From: Anaspis maculata
Taxonomy: Eukaryota > Arthropoda > Insecta > Coleoptera > Scraptiidae
Assembly: GCA_949128115.1 (NCBI GenBank)
Contig: OX421964.1
Span: 38,060,177-38,124,176 of the forward strand
Length of the DNA stretch: 64,000 nt
Reading direction: 5' to 3'
Below the pieces are notes generated by a model. The model had not been told where the DNA came from, made no database searches, and saw nothing but the letters and a program-made list of their open reading frames with translations. This document shows, piece after piece, positions 1 to 10,525 of the stretch. The position numbers and the translations under genes are program-made. Position 1 is the stretch's first letter; each line of letters starts with the position of its first letter.

Positions 1-308
1 TCAAATTTCCAAAACTTCAACAGTTTTTTCCCTCAAACGGAAAAATTTGTTCTAATTTGACTGGCCTACGTGTTGTCCTCTTACTTTGAGGGTCAAGTTT
101 GGCGTCCACAGGGCTCGATACTGGGACCACTATTGCTCATCATTTACACTTCCGACATACTAACATGCACACATAAATGCCTAATGCCGAGGCAGAGCAT
201 AAAATAACATATATGAAGTAAAATAACAGTGACAAAGTTTGGTCGCGTAGTCAAAGTTTGGTCGCGCAGTCAACAATATTCCCTTGCTGCATTTCATTAC
301 TTCGTAGG
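1..308. other. Unassigned intergenic sequence
   Basis: No gene recognised. The only structure seen is a short tandem duplication near 233-272, where AAAGTTTGGTCGCG appears twice with one-base differences after it. Confidence 0.5.
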
Positions 309-310
309 TA

Positions 311-519
311 CAGTTGGGAGCGAAATGATTCATACGGCACCGCTAGGAAGTCGGCTGGATTTCAGAAATGTTAGCTGCTTGGGCCGTTCTTGAATACCAG
401 TTTTGATAAAGATCAATCTCTAATCAAAACTGGCATTCAAGAACAATCCAAGCAGCTAACATTTCTGAAATCCAGCCAATTTCCTAGCAGTGCCGTATGA
501 ATCATTTCGCTCCCAACTG
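311..519. mobile_element. 209-bp hairpin MITE, copy 1 (TA target duplication)
   Basis: The two halves are near-perfect inverted complements (ends CAGTTGGGAGCGAAATGATT and its complement) with a short loop near 405-420. TA flanks the element at 309-310 and 520-521, as expected for Tc1/mariner-type insertion. It has no coding capacity. A second copy of exactly the same length lies at 47,908-48,116. The 95-100-bp arms would make any transcript a long hairpin. Confidence 0.85.
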
Positions 520-574
520 TACTTCTAAGATTTTTTTTTAAATTAAGCAATAATACCTAATTTTTACTGTATAA

Positions 575-954
575 CTGTATGGAGACTTCAGTCGTGGCTC
601 AAGCTACATCTGTCTAATTTAGCGGAGGTGCCACATACCAGAACACACGGGAAGCAAGCGAAAGTCGCGAGTCGTCTAGAAACCATAACTAATTATGCTT
701 GGTCACTATGGAAATTGATGAAGGATGATGGAGAGCTCGGGAACACTAATCGGAGGCATATATAAGCACGTCCTCAGCGCGTTAGTCAGTTATGAATTGG
801 AAGCGAACGAGCGCGATAGAAGCGAAGTAGTACCTGCGATATATCCAAGCGTAAATAATTGTTAGCGTGTATTTATTGTAGTACGCAATAATAAATAGTG
901 TGTGTCACTGTGTGTTATAAAACGATCGTCTCAATTATAAACGAACCCGTAACA
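575..954 (+). mobile_element. 5'-truncated solo LTR fragment
   Basis: This stretch is related along its length to the complete solo LTR at 44,752-45,263, sharing for example the block around GAACACACGGGAAGCA and the ending ACGAACCCGTAACA. It contains a TATA-like box (TATATAAG, about 759-766) and AATAAA (about 890-895) in the order expected of an LTR promoter and polyadenylation region. The first ~130 bp present in the other copy are missing. Confidence 0.6.
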
Positions 955-1002
955 ATACATTGAAATTTTAATATTTATCTGAAGCTTCTCGTTCATCATT
1001 AT

Positions 1003-1670
1003 TATACAGGGTGTTTGCAAATTTGGGGTAGAAAATTGAACCGCAGTTGCAGAAATGCGTCAAAAGTATCAAAAAAATGTTGAAAAATTGAGTTTTTTTT
1101 TAAATATGGAAGGTCAAAAGGTGGTCTTTCGGCCCCCTCTTCTCTATTGCCGTTATTTTGAAAGATTTTAGTGAACTCTTCCAACAAACCAAAAAGCAAT
1201 GTTTTTAAATCTTTGAATGGTTTTGTACATCTATTCACTATACAGGGTGAGTCGTAAATCCTGAAAATCCAGTTTTTTCTCAAAAATGTATGCAGAAAAT
1301 TTCATATGAGAACCATTTGTGTTGTTTGTTGCTCTCTACATCAGTTTTATAACCTCTAGAACCTTTCACCGGCATTTTCGAGGCAGATAAATTTTTACGA
1401 TTTATGACTCACCCTGTACCTACACTAGATACAATTACAGAACACATTCAAAGATTCAAAAACATTGCTTTTTGGTTTGATGGGAAGAGTTTCCTGAAAT
1501 CTTTCTAAATAACGACAATAGAGGAGGCCGAAGGACCACCTTTTGACCATCCTGTTTCCAAAAATAAGAATTATAAATTTTTTTAAACTTTTTTCTGGCG
1601 CTTTTGCAACCGAGGAGACCGAAGAACCACCTTTTGCCCATCAATATTCCCAAAAGAGGGAATTAAAAAA
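1003..1670. mobile_element. Inverted-repeat element carrying a smaller MITE near its axis
   Basis: Outer arms (about 1,090-1,240 and 1,419-1,570) are complementary, for example AGCAATGTTTTTAAATCTTTGA against TTCAAAAACATTGCT. Both flank the small CAGGGTG element at 1,243-1,416. The left end begins with CAGGGTGTTTGCAAATTT at 1,005. The matching right end is lost, and the right side instead shows a ~90-bp direct duplication (about 1,521-1,570 and 1,611-1,660, both containing ACCACCTTTTG). Confidence 0.6.
1243..1416. mobile_element. 174-bp CAGGGTG-ended MITE, TA duplication
   Basis: The terminal inverted repeats are CAGGGTGAGTCGTAAAT and ATTTATGACTCACCCTG, flanked by TA at 1,241-1,242 and 1,417-1,418. 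Non-coding. It sits close to the symmetry axis of the larger inverted repeat around it. Confidence 0.8.
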
Positions 1671-3724
1671 ATATCACTTTTTTCTGGCGTTCATCCGTCA
1701 AAAAATATAATTGACAATAAAAAAACTAATGTCATCAACACACCCGCAATGGTCAAAATCGTTATACCCCTTAAAGGAATTTTCTGAAAAAGTACCAGAG
1801 AAGAAAATATGAAGGTGATTCCACTTCACTGGGACACGCTGTATTATATGTATTGAATTGTTCGCCATTCCCATGCGCCGCTTCCAAATGAAGAAAAGGT
1901 ATTTTCTCCTAAACGAGAAGAGATGGCGATCTAGTTCTTTCGCTGGGGATAGCTGATTGAAAATGAGACGAGATATTATGCTACCATGCTACGTCGCCGC
2001 GCCGTCCCCGAGCGAAAAAGCTAGCGCGGGACCGTGGGTAACAATAGTTAGAAACAGGGTGGTGATTCCATCTTGTGTTATTCATAAAAGCTGAACAACT
2101 TTATCAAGACCTGGAACGACCCGTAAGTACAAAAATTTTACGTTAAGGCTGTATTCTCAGCAGGCCAGAATCATTTTGAGAAATTCTCCCTCAAAAATTA
2201 AGATAAAAACTCAATTTTTTCATACGGTGTACTGAATTTTTTTTTCTTTTTTGTTACAACTTTCTCTTTCTTCAAAAAACGGCTCTGTATTCAATTTTCT
2301 ACGTCTCTCAAAATTATAAAACAGTTGATAATTTTTTCCTTTGTCAAAATATGTCCCAGCAATCCACTTTTCTAGTGTTTTAGGGCTTCTAAAAAAATGT
2401 GGGGTAATCCAAACGAGAACAAGGTGGACAAACATTCAATGGAATCCCATCAAAATCTCTATATCTCTTTATCTTTATTTTTGAGGAAGAAATATTGATA
2501 CCCTGCGTATACAGCCTCAATCAGAAAGTTGATTCCATGTTGATTTTTTAAAGCATCGAATAAATGTCGTCGGCTCATCGGAAACGGCATCTAGGTATCG
2601 GTATGTCCGTGAGTCGCTGAAGGTAGCTCGTGAAAATTTGCCCCTATAACGTCACTGTCGTTCCTAATTTGAACCGCAGCGCCCGCCACGAGATTTATAA
2701 ATTTATAAGACCCTATGCAATCGTCCTAGTTTTTTCAACTCTTTCATCTGAGACCATTTTGTGTTGTTTGTGTTGTGGTCTCCTTTAAGAGGCGCAATTG
2801 TACCGTCAGGAGCACAATGTTACACACATCAAAATTTTTGTCATTAGGAAAAAAGGCGACAAGGTCTTGCTACATTGGAATTATACATTGTATAGCCTAA
2901 TTGAATCAAAGGCTTGGTTCTTGACTTCATGGTGAATGTACTACGTAAGGGCTCCTTCATGGCTATGCCACTTTTTATGAGTTACAGAAAATTTGATGTA
3001 TGTAATGCAGTGATCCTGACAGTACAATTTAAGAATAAGTTGATCAGTTCTCTTCAAATTTGAAATCTAATGCCCCTTTTAAGCAAATGTGCTATCGAGA
3101 CTCACGCCCATGAAGGCACATTCAATTGTTCTGAATGCATTATTATCTTAATTCTTTGTATTTTTTCATAAAATTTCTTGTAAACGCTGTGAAAAATTAG
3201 AATCTGACGCAGATATCAGAAAAACAGACTATAGGCGATCTGCACATTTTGAAAATCCCGCCCGTTTCAGCACCGTCATGCGGCAGTCGCGAGCAGATGT
3301 GTGAGGAAAATTGTCAATATTGAAGTTTATGAATTGTTGAAATTGACATTTGCAGGTGGTATGATTATTCAAATGGCATTGTTGTTATGGAAACAGATAA
3401 CTTCCTGCAGCAAGTGTACAAATAAATCGCAACTTCGCAACTTTTGGCGCTGAAGCAAATCCGCAGAGTGCCTATAACCAAATTCTGACATTTATTTCAT
3501 GTTTTTTTTTTGCCTACTACGGACTCCCGAGATACTACAATAACCCATGTGTCATTGAGGAAACGACATCCTGAATTCTTTACAGTGTACTTAGATTACA
3601 ATGCAATACATATTTTATTATTATTTAAGGTTTGATTGAGAAAATACCTGATGTCATTCGACCTGAAACTGCGAAGAAATTCGGCTCGAAACAGCGGAGA
3701 AATGCAATGATTTCTCGAATTAAT
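1671..3724. other. Non-coding, with two blocks of dispersed repeat
   Basis: Block 1,680-1,850 is the inverted relative of about 23,300-23,450 (both contain a stretch for GTGTCCCAGTGAAGTG in one orientation). Block 2,620-2,800 is the inverted relative of about 22,700-22,870 (sharing GCAGCGCCCGCCACGAG). Between and after them I see no gene, RNA or clear repeat. Confidence 0.5.
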
Positions 3725-3945
3725 TGACGCCGGGGCTTCCCCGACCAGGAGAGAGAAATATTCAGCGTCGGCTTCCGGCCCGCAGCCAGCGTCGCTTCCG
3801 TCGCACTTCGGCGACGTCGTTGCAATTAGCCGCCGCCGCCGTCGGTGGCGGTGGCGGCAGCAGCGGTGGAACGCCGGCACATGTGGCGTCCCGTGACGTC
3901 ACTGCCGGCGCTCCACCGCAGCCGCCGCCGCGTTACTGATAACAG
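3725..3945. promoter_or_regulatory. CpG-rich island with a consensus CRE palindrome
   Basis: A sharply bounded GC- and CpG-rich patch in AT-rich surroundings, with runs of GCC/GGC. It contains the palindrome TGACGTCA (3,894-3,901), the consensus CREB/ATF site. Both strands have short open frames here, but their GGC/GCC-driven composition gives no recognisable protein. It could be a promoter or 5' exon of an unidentified gene. Function is inferred from composition only. Confidence 0.35.
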
Positions 3946-4985
3946 TGTGTTTGAAATGGCATTAAGCTTGCTTCTATAGTTCTATTATATGTATACAATA
4001 CTGAATACAACACTATTGTATTGTATTCATTGTATGTTGTATTGTAGAATCTTTGTCCCTTTATAATATTCATCTGTGCACAAAAGCGCCACATCGCGAG
4101 TTATCTGGCGCGCTATTGATATTTTTAACACACAGAGAGAGGATACTCCGCTCCGCTCCGGGAATGAAATTATAGCAATGCTTTCTCTATGTGTGTGTTT
4201 CTGTGTGTATGTATGTCTGTGTGCTCCTCCGCCACTTAACTTTGTTTGGTTTTATATTATGATGGGTAATTTAATTACATTTCCGTGGAGAACGAGCACG
4301 AGATCCATTGATGGAGCAATTCCCATGTCTCCAATATGCATGTTATTTTGTCTTATAAGAGGACTCTCTTCGTCGGAGATGGGATAAAAACTGAATGGAT
4401 TAAATGATGGGAGTTCAAAACTTATGTAACTTGCACTTTTTCTTTGCGCCATCTTTTACCACTATACGGCTCCTTTTAACGGTGCAGCTCAAGTTAGGCT
4501 CTGGAGTCTCACATCGTTGTTCTAATCTTCGGCTCCTCTACTGCCTGCATTGTGGGAGACCCGATTTTATTTTATCACCACACTGTCCTCCTATCCCCTA
4601 TCCTGGATCTACTGCGTCAATAAAATTGCCATTGGGGTTGCGTTCAGCTTAAGTTGAGTAAGGCCTCGTCGCCGTCGACCTCACCGTCGACAGTGCGCAA
4701 AGGGAATCGTTTGCATTTCTGAGTCCTTCTCGCCACTGAGGGACGTCGGATGTCGCTGTCGCTATTTGGCTCCAACAGTCTACTGAAAATTTGGGACAGG
4801 CCAACACCAACAGGTCAGGTGGCTAAGTAATGGCTAGGTCCACCTGGATACAGTTAGTAGCTATCAAGATTTTTGCCTTCAATTCTTTGAGTACCTACCA
4901 TGTGTAGAAAGTGCGCTGATTCGGGGTTCTTGTTGGAAGTGTTTCTTTCAAATACTAAGCAGAGCGAATGCCAAGTTGACACAGA
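3946..4985. other. Unassigned intergenic sequence
   Basis: No gene recognised. It contains an imperfect GT-rich stretch at about 4,186-4,226. Short open frames have no recognisable motif. Confidence 0.45.
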
Positions 4986-4989
4986 ACTA

Positions 4990-6060
4990 AACTGCTGGAC
5001 AACGAAGTTGTCGGTATCGGAAAAATGGTCCGACTTTGGAGGTGAATATCTCTGGATTTCCGATTGCGATTTCCATTTTGTTTGTTGCGTTAACTAGCTT
5101 AGTCTTTCCGTAACACATCCTATGATAGTGAATTTCGAGAAACTTCATGTAAATTTTTTACAGGGTAATACGTAAAATGGTGCAAAATTGCAACGACTTC
5201 ATCGCACCCCTATTTTTCAAAAAAATATTATTTTAATTTTCTAATAAAAAAATTATGAAGTGTGGTGTCTTAAGTCTTACCTCGAAATGGTTTTTGGAAT
5301 TTCCTGGATTGGAAGTCTAACATTAAAGATTTTTATGTTGAATGTTGCAGATTTACGAAACTCAGGCATAGCACAAGCACAAAAAGTATAACGTCCAGGG
5401 GGGCTTTACTTCACTCGGACACTGAAGTTCCACATAGTTACCATGTTCAGGGGCTTAAATCTGCAAATAGAACATGTTCCATATCTAAAATTCTGATGAA
5501 ATTCTGACGAAATCGAACGTACGAAAAACAGGCAGGGACAACCACTTGAAAAAGTGCCCCCTACTTGGCCTCACACCAAATATTCGGGTTGTGCTACGTA
5601 TGAAATTGTCCTGGACTGTTGTACAAACAATCTTGATCAATGTCAACATCCATTCATCAAAAGTGACTTAATCTCGCGTGCCAACAAGGCAAATCTGTAA
5701 CATTCAAAATAAAAATTTATATCTTCGATGTTAGACTTCCAATCCAGATAATTCTAAAACCGTATCGAGGTAAGACACCACAATTCATGATTTTTGTATT
5801 AGAATACATAAAAAAAAAATCGGTTACGATGAAGTCGGTACAATTTTGCAGCATTTTACGTATCACCCTGTAGAAATTTTACATGAAGTTTCTCAACATT
5901 CATTTTCACAGGATAGGTCACGGAAGCATTAAGATAATTAACACAATAAACAAAACGGGAATCGCATCCGGCAACCGGCAATCGGAAGTTATTGGTTTTC
6001 AAAGTCGAACCATTTTTCCGATACCGAGAACTTCGTTGTCCAGTAGTTTAATTAATAAAA
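4990..6060. mobile_element. Palindromic element split on its axis by a CAGGGTG element
   Basis: Outer arms of about 170-190 bp (about 4,990-5,160 and 5,871-6,060) are inverted complements; the innermost bases are AAACTTCATGTAAATTTT on the left and AAATTTTACATGAAGTTT on the right. The inner element lies exactly between them. A fragment related to the outer arm occurs at about 32,280-32,470. Non-coding. Confidence 0.75.
5161..5870. mobile_element. 710-bp CAGGG-ended palindromic element, TA duplication
   Basis: Ends are CAGGGTAATACGTAAAATG and CATTTTACGTATCACCCTG, flanked by TA at 5,159-5,160 and 5,871-5,872. Arms of roughly 230 bp are complementary (for example TGGATTGGAAGTCTAACAT near 5,307 against its complement near 5,725). 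The central ~290 bp are unpaired. No ORF of note. Confidence 0.75.
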
Positions 6061-6477
6061 CTATGGGCCCTATGGCCTTATTCAGAAGCGAAAGAGCATG
6101 AATGAACTTCGTTTTTTGCGAAGGACATTGGGTGGGAAAAGTACGCAAGCGCTCTGGAAGCTTCCCAGAAGACTAGCACAGATGAAGATGAAGATCAGCG
6201 AAGCGAAGACTTCCCAACACAGCAAATGACGAGACGACGAGACGATAATGAAAATGTTTGATTGTTTATTGATGATTGTTTATTTCATATTCTGCAATAT
6301 TTACAAATCTTTGATCAATCGTTTTCTGTGTCCACCATTTTTTGCTTCTTTGTGAGGGCCATATATTTTCCGCTGCTCTTTGCGTTTGCTCTCGCTGTCT
6401 TTTTTTGATTTTCGCTCGATAGATTATTGTAGACCTGCTCCACTAGCGTTTTTTCATCTTTTTTTATTCTTTTATTT
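6061..6477. other. Unassigned sequence
   Basis: Nothing recognised beyond GACGA-type simple sequence near 6,225-6,250 and a T-rich stretch near 6,455-6,475. Confidence 0.4.
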
Positions 6478-6795
6478 AACATCGGCCTGTTTCCGCAATG
6501 AGGCCTAGCACCGACGCCGGTGAATGCTTTCCTCCACTATACCGGAAATTTTGCCGAATCCCTGTGTTCCAACACAAGGTAGGGATTTTTAACGACCACC
6601 AACATCGCATGGGGTCAGCACCATCGTTCATATTTTACGTGCTATGCGACACACGGCGTCTTGCATTCAGCAAGCATTCCAACTAAATCAAAGAGCTTGT
6701 TTTGGGGACGAAAATCCGGGCGCCCACAGTGGGACTCAAACCCACGACCCATGATGTGGCAGTCGAACGCGCTAACCACCACACCACAAGCTCTT
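6478..6795 (-). mobile_element. tRNA-derived SINE, family 1, minus-strand copy
   Basis: Read on the minus strand, the head near 6,795-6,720 shows an A-box-like TGGTGTGGTGG and a B box GGTTTGAGTCC (10 of 11 positions of GGTTCGANTCC), the internal promoter of RNA polymerase III. The body then matches the plus-strand copy at 46,186-46,505, down to the tail near 6,480 (GGCCTCATTGCGGAAACAGG on the minus strand). The head is tRNA-like, but the body shows it is a SINE and not a functional tRNA gene. Confidence 0.75.
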
Positions 6796-6859
6796 CAATT
6801 TTACTTCCCGGTCCCTCACCAACATGGAAGGGAAAGTATTATAATCGTGCAGAAAAAAA

Positions 6860-7440
6860 GTTTTGAGATTTCGACGGATATATTCATTTTGAGGTTCCCC
6901 AAGACGATTAAGACTGATGATTCTGAAGGTCCAGAATGATGTCTGTCTGTCGGCCTGTCTGTGTGTCTGTGTGTCCGTGTCTGTTTGTAATCTTCTACGA
7001 TAGCTGCCGAACCGTTGATCTAATGGACTTGAAATTTGGTTTGCAGACATGGTTCTGCAGTCGAATGACCGGATTAGTTTTTGGCTGTCATCTGTCAAAC
7101 AGAAGTTGGCACTATAAATAAATGACAGAAGCTACATCTTACGGATTTTGAGTTGCAATATGTCATTTTAAAGCCCTTGAAAACTGTATTCAGAACAGTT
7201 AAAAATATTTCCCAGCTGTATCCTGTCGAACAATAAAAATGCCAATGTCTGAAACTTTGCCATTTAATTATCCAAAATCTATACGATGGATTTGAACCAA
7301 ATTCGGCAGGAAGCAACATTATCAAAGAATCAAATTATTTCTGAAGTTGGAGTTGCCTATCATTCACCAGACGGGCGTTATGAATTTTCAAAGTTTGGCC
7401 TGGCCGATTTCAGCCGGGTTTGCCTGTTCGCTCGGCTCTT
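6860..7440 (-). repeat. Fragment of dispersed repeat family R1 with TCTG/TGTC microsatellite
   Basis: Sequence at 7,090-7,330 recurs in inverted orientation or with divergence near 12,340-12,530, 36,560-36,790, 39,300-39,540, 41,990-42,130 and 43,450-43,700; a shared core is AACCAAATTCGGCAGGA or its complement. A TGTCTG/TGTGTC run lies at about 6,938-6,985, the counterpart of the GACAGACAGACAG run near 43,760-43,780. Non-coding; class unknown. Confidence 0.55.
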
Positions 7441-7539
7441 GGCCCATTTATTTTTCTTAGCAACCAAACCAGTAAGCTTTTGTTACAATGACGTATTTAT
7501 GCCGAAGTGACAAAATGGTTATAGTTGCAGATCTCGGTG

Positions 7540-7920
7540 TGTTTTTTTTTTTTGTATCGTTTAAGGCAACAGTGCGCCCCGATCCTTTGTGTCTTCAAGT
7601 ATCGTTTTGGGGATCCGTAAACCCCCTTGCGTTTTCTGTAGCTTCAGCAACTTCAGTATGCCCATGCCGTTGGCGTATACGTTCAAGCTCTACTGTGTGC
7701 AGTTCTCTTGTATGATTCGGTACCATGGCCCCGTGGTGTCTTTCTGCCGTTCAAAGTTCTGATAGGCCCTCCATTTGTAACTATCAGATTTTGCCGTTTC
7801 AGACCAAAGCGACGCCCTAGTGTCTTCTTGGGTTGATTAAAGCTTTATAGGCTCCCTGGTATCTACATGTGTCTCTTGGGATTGGGAGTCCCACTAAGCC
7901 CCCTTCTCGTTTGGGGCCCT
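7540..7920 (-). repeat. Dispersed repeat, inverted relative of 42,790-43,240
   Basis: The complement of this block parallels 42,790-43,240, with matching landmarks such as GATCC and GTGTCTTCAAGT near 7,580-7,600 against ACTTGAAGACACAAAGGATC near 43,190. Both are built from diverged short units containing ACACAAGAAGACAC. No protein signal. Confidence 0.5.
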
Positions 7921-8889
7921 CAAGTGCAAATAATAGGAACTGCCCCAGGTATTCAACTCGTGAACCGATTTTTGCAATTATTTTTCAAACAATCTTCAAC
8001 CAACAATTTTCCAACCATAGTCCATCCAATTTCCCGTTTTTTTTTGTTGAAAAACAACCTTTTCTCTATGAAACTGAATGTTCTGACGGTGAATGTTCTA
8101 CAGCGTCTTGAAACTCCTTGAACCGCAGTGCTTTATTGTGATGTGTGTATGCAAGTCAGTTTTTATGGATGGTCGCTCGACTTGGTCCATTTTTTCTTTA
8201 ATTTCACAACCAAGTGATATGTGATCGTGCCGAATGAACTGTTCTACCGGAATGACCTGATTAGACTCTCTAAATAATAATTCTTATCGAAAGCCCTTAG
8301 GTGACACATTAGCTGTGTGGAGTACGATGTTTCCAGGAAGAGTTGAATGCTTTAAATACCTGCTTAATACTCAAGGAGTGCCAGTGTGATGCGCCTACGA
8401 AAAGCAAGCCATAACCACTAAAAGTATCGAATCTCACAACCAAGAACATTAGCTCTGAGCGTCTCTGCCTATGTTCTAACATATTAAAGATATTGACTTG
8501 AAAATTGACAAGCTTCCTAGTCCTACCTTTTGAATTTTTTCAAAAAACCTATCACCTAAGAACCTACCTTGGAAACCTAAGAACCTATCACTTGTTCTAT
8601 CGGCTCAACAATGGATGCAGGATGCTCGCTAAACGCTCAACTCACTAGAATTTTTCCATCAATTTCCCAATCAAATCCCACAGCCTTCACCTTCCCGAAG
8701 GGACGCTCAAATCAAAATCATTACTGACATCTCTGGATACCGCCAGGAAAGCTTTGTGTCGCCCCACAACAGATTTGTTTTATCTTATAATGGGTGGGTG
8801 GTCACTTTCTACTTCTATAATTACCGTTCCTAGATAGGTGAATTATTGTTCCACACTCTCGAACGAATATTGTTCTATCCTGATCCAAC
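7921..8889. other. Unassigned intergenic sequence
   Basis: No gene, RNA or clear repeat recognised on either strand. Confidence 0.4.
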
Positions 8890-9075
8890 TCTTTCCTTCC
8901 CTCTCTGAACTTTGCCAACTTTAGCTTCATTGATTTCGTTTACTCTTGGTTAACTTTCAATGCAACTCTTTCTGCTTGAGGCTCCACTGCCTCGATGGTG
9001 CCTTTGAGTTTTCTACGACTTTTTTCTATGATTGCTATATCATCCGCATAGGCTAGTATCTGAGTTGACCTCGGA
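8890..9075 (-). pseudogene. Fossil non-LTR reverse transcriptase fragment (YADD block)
   Basis: The minus strand reads through a frame containing ILAYADDIAII, the catalytic Y-x-D-D block of a LINE reverse transcriptase. About 30 residues later comes VNQE, a stop codon, then TKSM, where functional relatives have a continuous N-x-x-K-T-K-x-M motif. Only about 60 codons can be followed and one is a stop, so this is a dead fragment. Its clade (Jockey-like or another) cannot be fixed from this length. Confidence 0.65.
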
Positions 9076-10259
9076 GTTGACTTAGTGAAGGAGGTGTTCG
9101 TATATTAGAATTAGACACAGAGGAATTAGAGAAGAATTAGTCATATGACTTAATAACCTTCCTTCTCGTCTTCATGCGATATTATTCGTCGTTGCGTTGT
9201 GGCGGATTTTGAAAAAGACGAGTTGATCACTGCTAGCGTTGATCCGTCGCGTCGGCCAGACCTATAGCTGTGCCTATATACCGAGTAACTAAGGCAGAGT
9301 GGCTAGTCAACAATAAACAAAGCAAGCTGAGATGCAACTAAAATTCAGACGCAACATCTGAGCCTTTCACTGGCATCTCTGAGCAATATCAATACCCACT
9401 CTTATTTCGCTCCTAACGTTAATTTCACCAATGGTTTTGACTTTTGACTCGAGTTTGACCCTCCCAAAAATGAAATGTTCAAACATTGCCGTGAATCGAG
9501 AATCGACTCCGCATAGGTGTAAGTGTAGTGTTGCATAACGAAAATAATATCCGTCAAAAACGAAGCGAGGGCGTGAAGTGTCCTCGAATGCATTCCTGCA
9601 GCTGTTCCTATTCCTGTCCATCACCTATCCGCCCCATCGTTTTCTCAGGTCGGCGGTTAATTGGGGGACCGTCCACCCCCGCAGAAGGGTAGAGTGTAGA
9701 GGTGATGTGCTCTAAACATGTGTCCGACGATGATCATGATGATGACGCAAATGCGAGTCATTGTGTAAACACGAAAAGCAACAAAATGTTATACTGTTTC
9801 GATCTGCAACACCATCAGCTGCCGCCCTGTGTCATCGAGGGATGGTGTTGCACCAAATGCTCTTCAGATGACCACGCTATGTCCACGGTCAATACCTCAT
9901 GCAGAATACGCAATCGCATTTGTATACAGATTCAATTGTTGGTGAAATCGTATTCATGTTTATTGGTTTTTGGGCCTACACCTCTTCTATACGGATAACC
10001 CGCGTTATACGTTCCTAATTTACGACCTTTGTGCGTTTTGTGTATGTGTGAGTATTTGTTTTCGTTTCAATTATTTACCGCATTGGTGACTTATTGGGGG
10101 CAAATCCATTATACCTATCCGTTTTACATGTGTTGCGTAGGTATTCCGGACTATAATTAATTCTTTGCTCGGTGAGAACGATGATTTGTAATTTGTAGTG
10201 ATGCGTCGAAAATGGACACGTTATTTCTGATTGCCGCGTGAGATGGGGAAGCGGAGCTG
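9076..10259. other. Unassigned intergenic sequence
   Basis: No gene recognised. A 98-codon plus-strand open frame at 9,702-9,998 starts with Asp/His-rich sequence but has no familiar motif and looks incidental. Confidence 0.4.
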
Positions 10260-10263
10260 TCCT

Positions 10264-10310
10264 ACGTCGATATAAGAGGATAGCAGTAAAGTAAACTGTA
10301 CACCCAAGTC
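10264..10310 (+). promoter_or_regulatory. Possible core promoter (TATA-like) upstream of a signal-peptide ORF
   Basis: GATATAAGAG at about 10,268-10,277 is TATA-like. An initiator-like TCACCATC lies about 40 bases downstream, near 10,308. The following ATG is about 85 bases further. This is inferred from spacing alone; TATA-like strings are frequent in AT-rich DNA. Confidence 0.2.
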
Positions 10311-10393
10311 ACCATCATCGGGCATCATCGCCGTTACATTTCAGGGCACGTTGCTTGGAAATCACCATTTTTATCCATGACAACCTCCCGACA

Positions 10394-10521
10394 ATGCCGA
10401 GCTCATTCCTGGTTCCATTCTGTTGCCTGATGCTGCCTGCCTGCCTGCCCGCGCTCCTGCTGGCGGCGGCAACGACGGTAGTAGCGGCCGATGGACAAGA
10501 GCGATGCAACGACGGACGACG
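10394..10521 (+). CDS. Candidate first coding exon of a secreted or membrane protein
   Basis: From an ATG in good insect context (CGACAATG) the frame encodes about 43 residues. They form a textbook signal peptide: a short N-terminus, a hydrophobic core rich in Leu, Ala, Cys and Val (about residues 5-30), small residues AA near 31-32 for cleavage, then the hydrophilic DGQERCNDG. The frame stops at 10,523-10,525. A GT at 10,522-10,523 (CGACG followed by GTGACT) is a plausible splice donor, giving a phase-2 exon end. No downstream partner exon was identified, and GC content is high relative to the surroundings. It could be a real signal-peptide exon or a chance product of CTGCCTGC-type simple sequence. 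Confidence 0.35.
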
Positions 10522-10525
10522 GTGA

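Noticed and set aside
6772..7121. Thr/Asp/Arg-rich ORF over the GACAGACA run
   Set aside because: Created by a microsatellite in a dispersed repeat.
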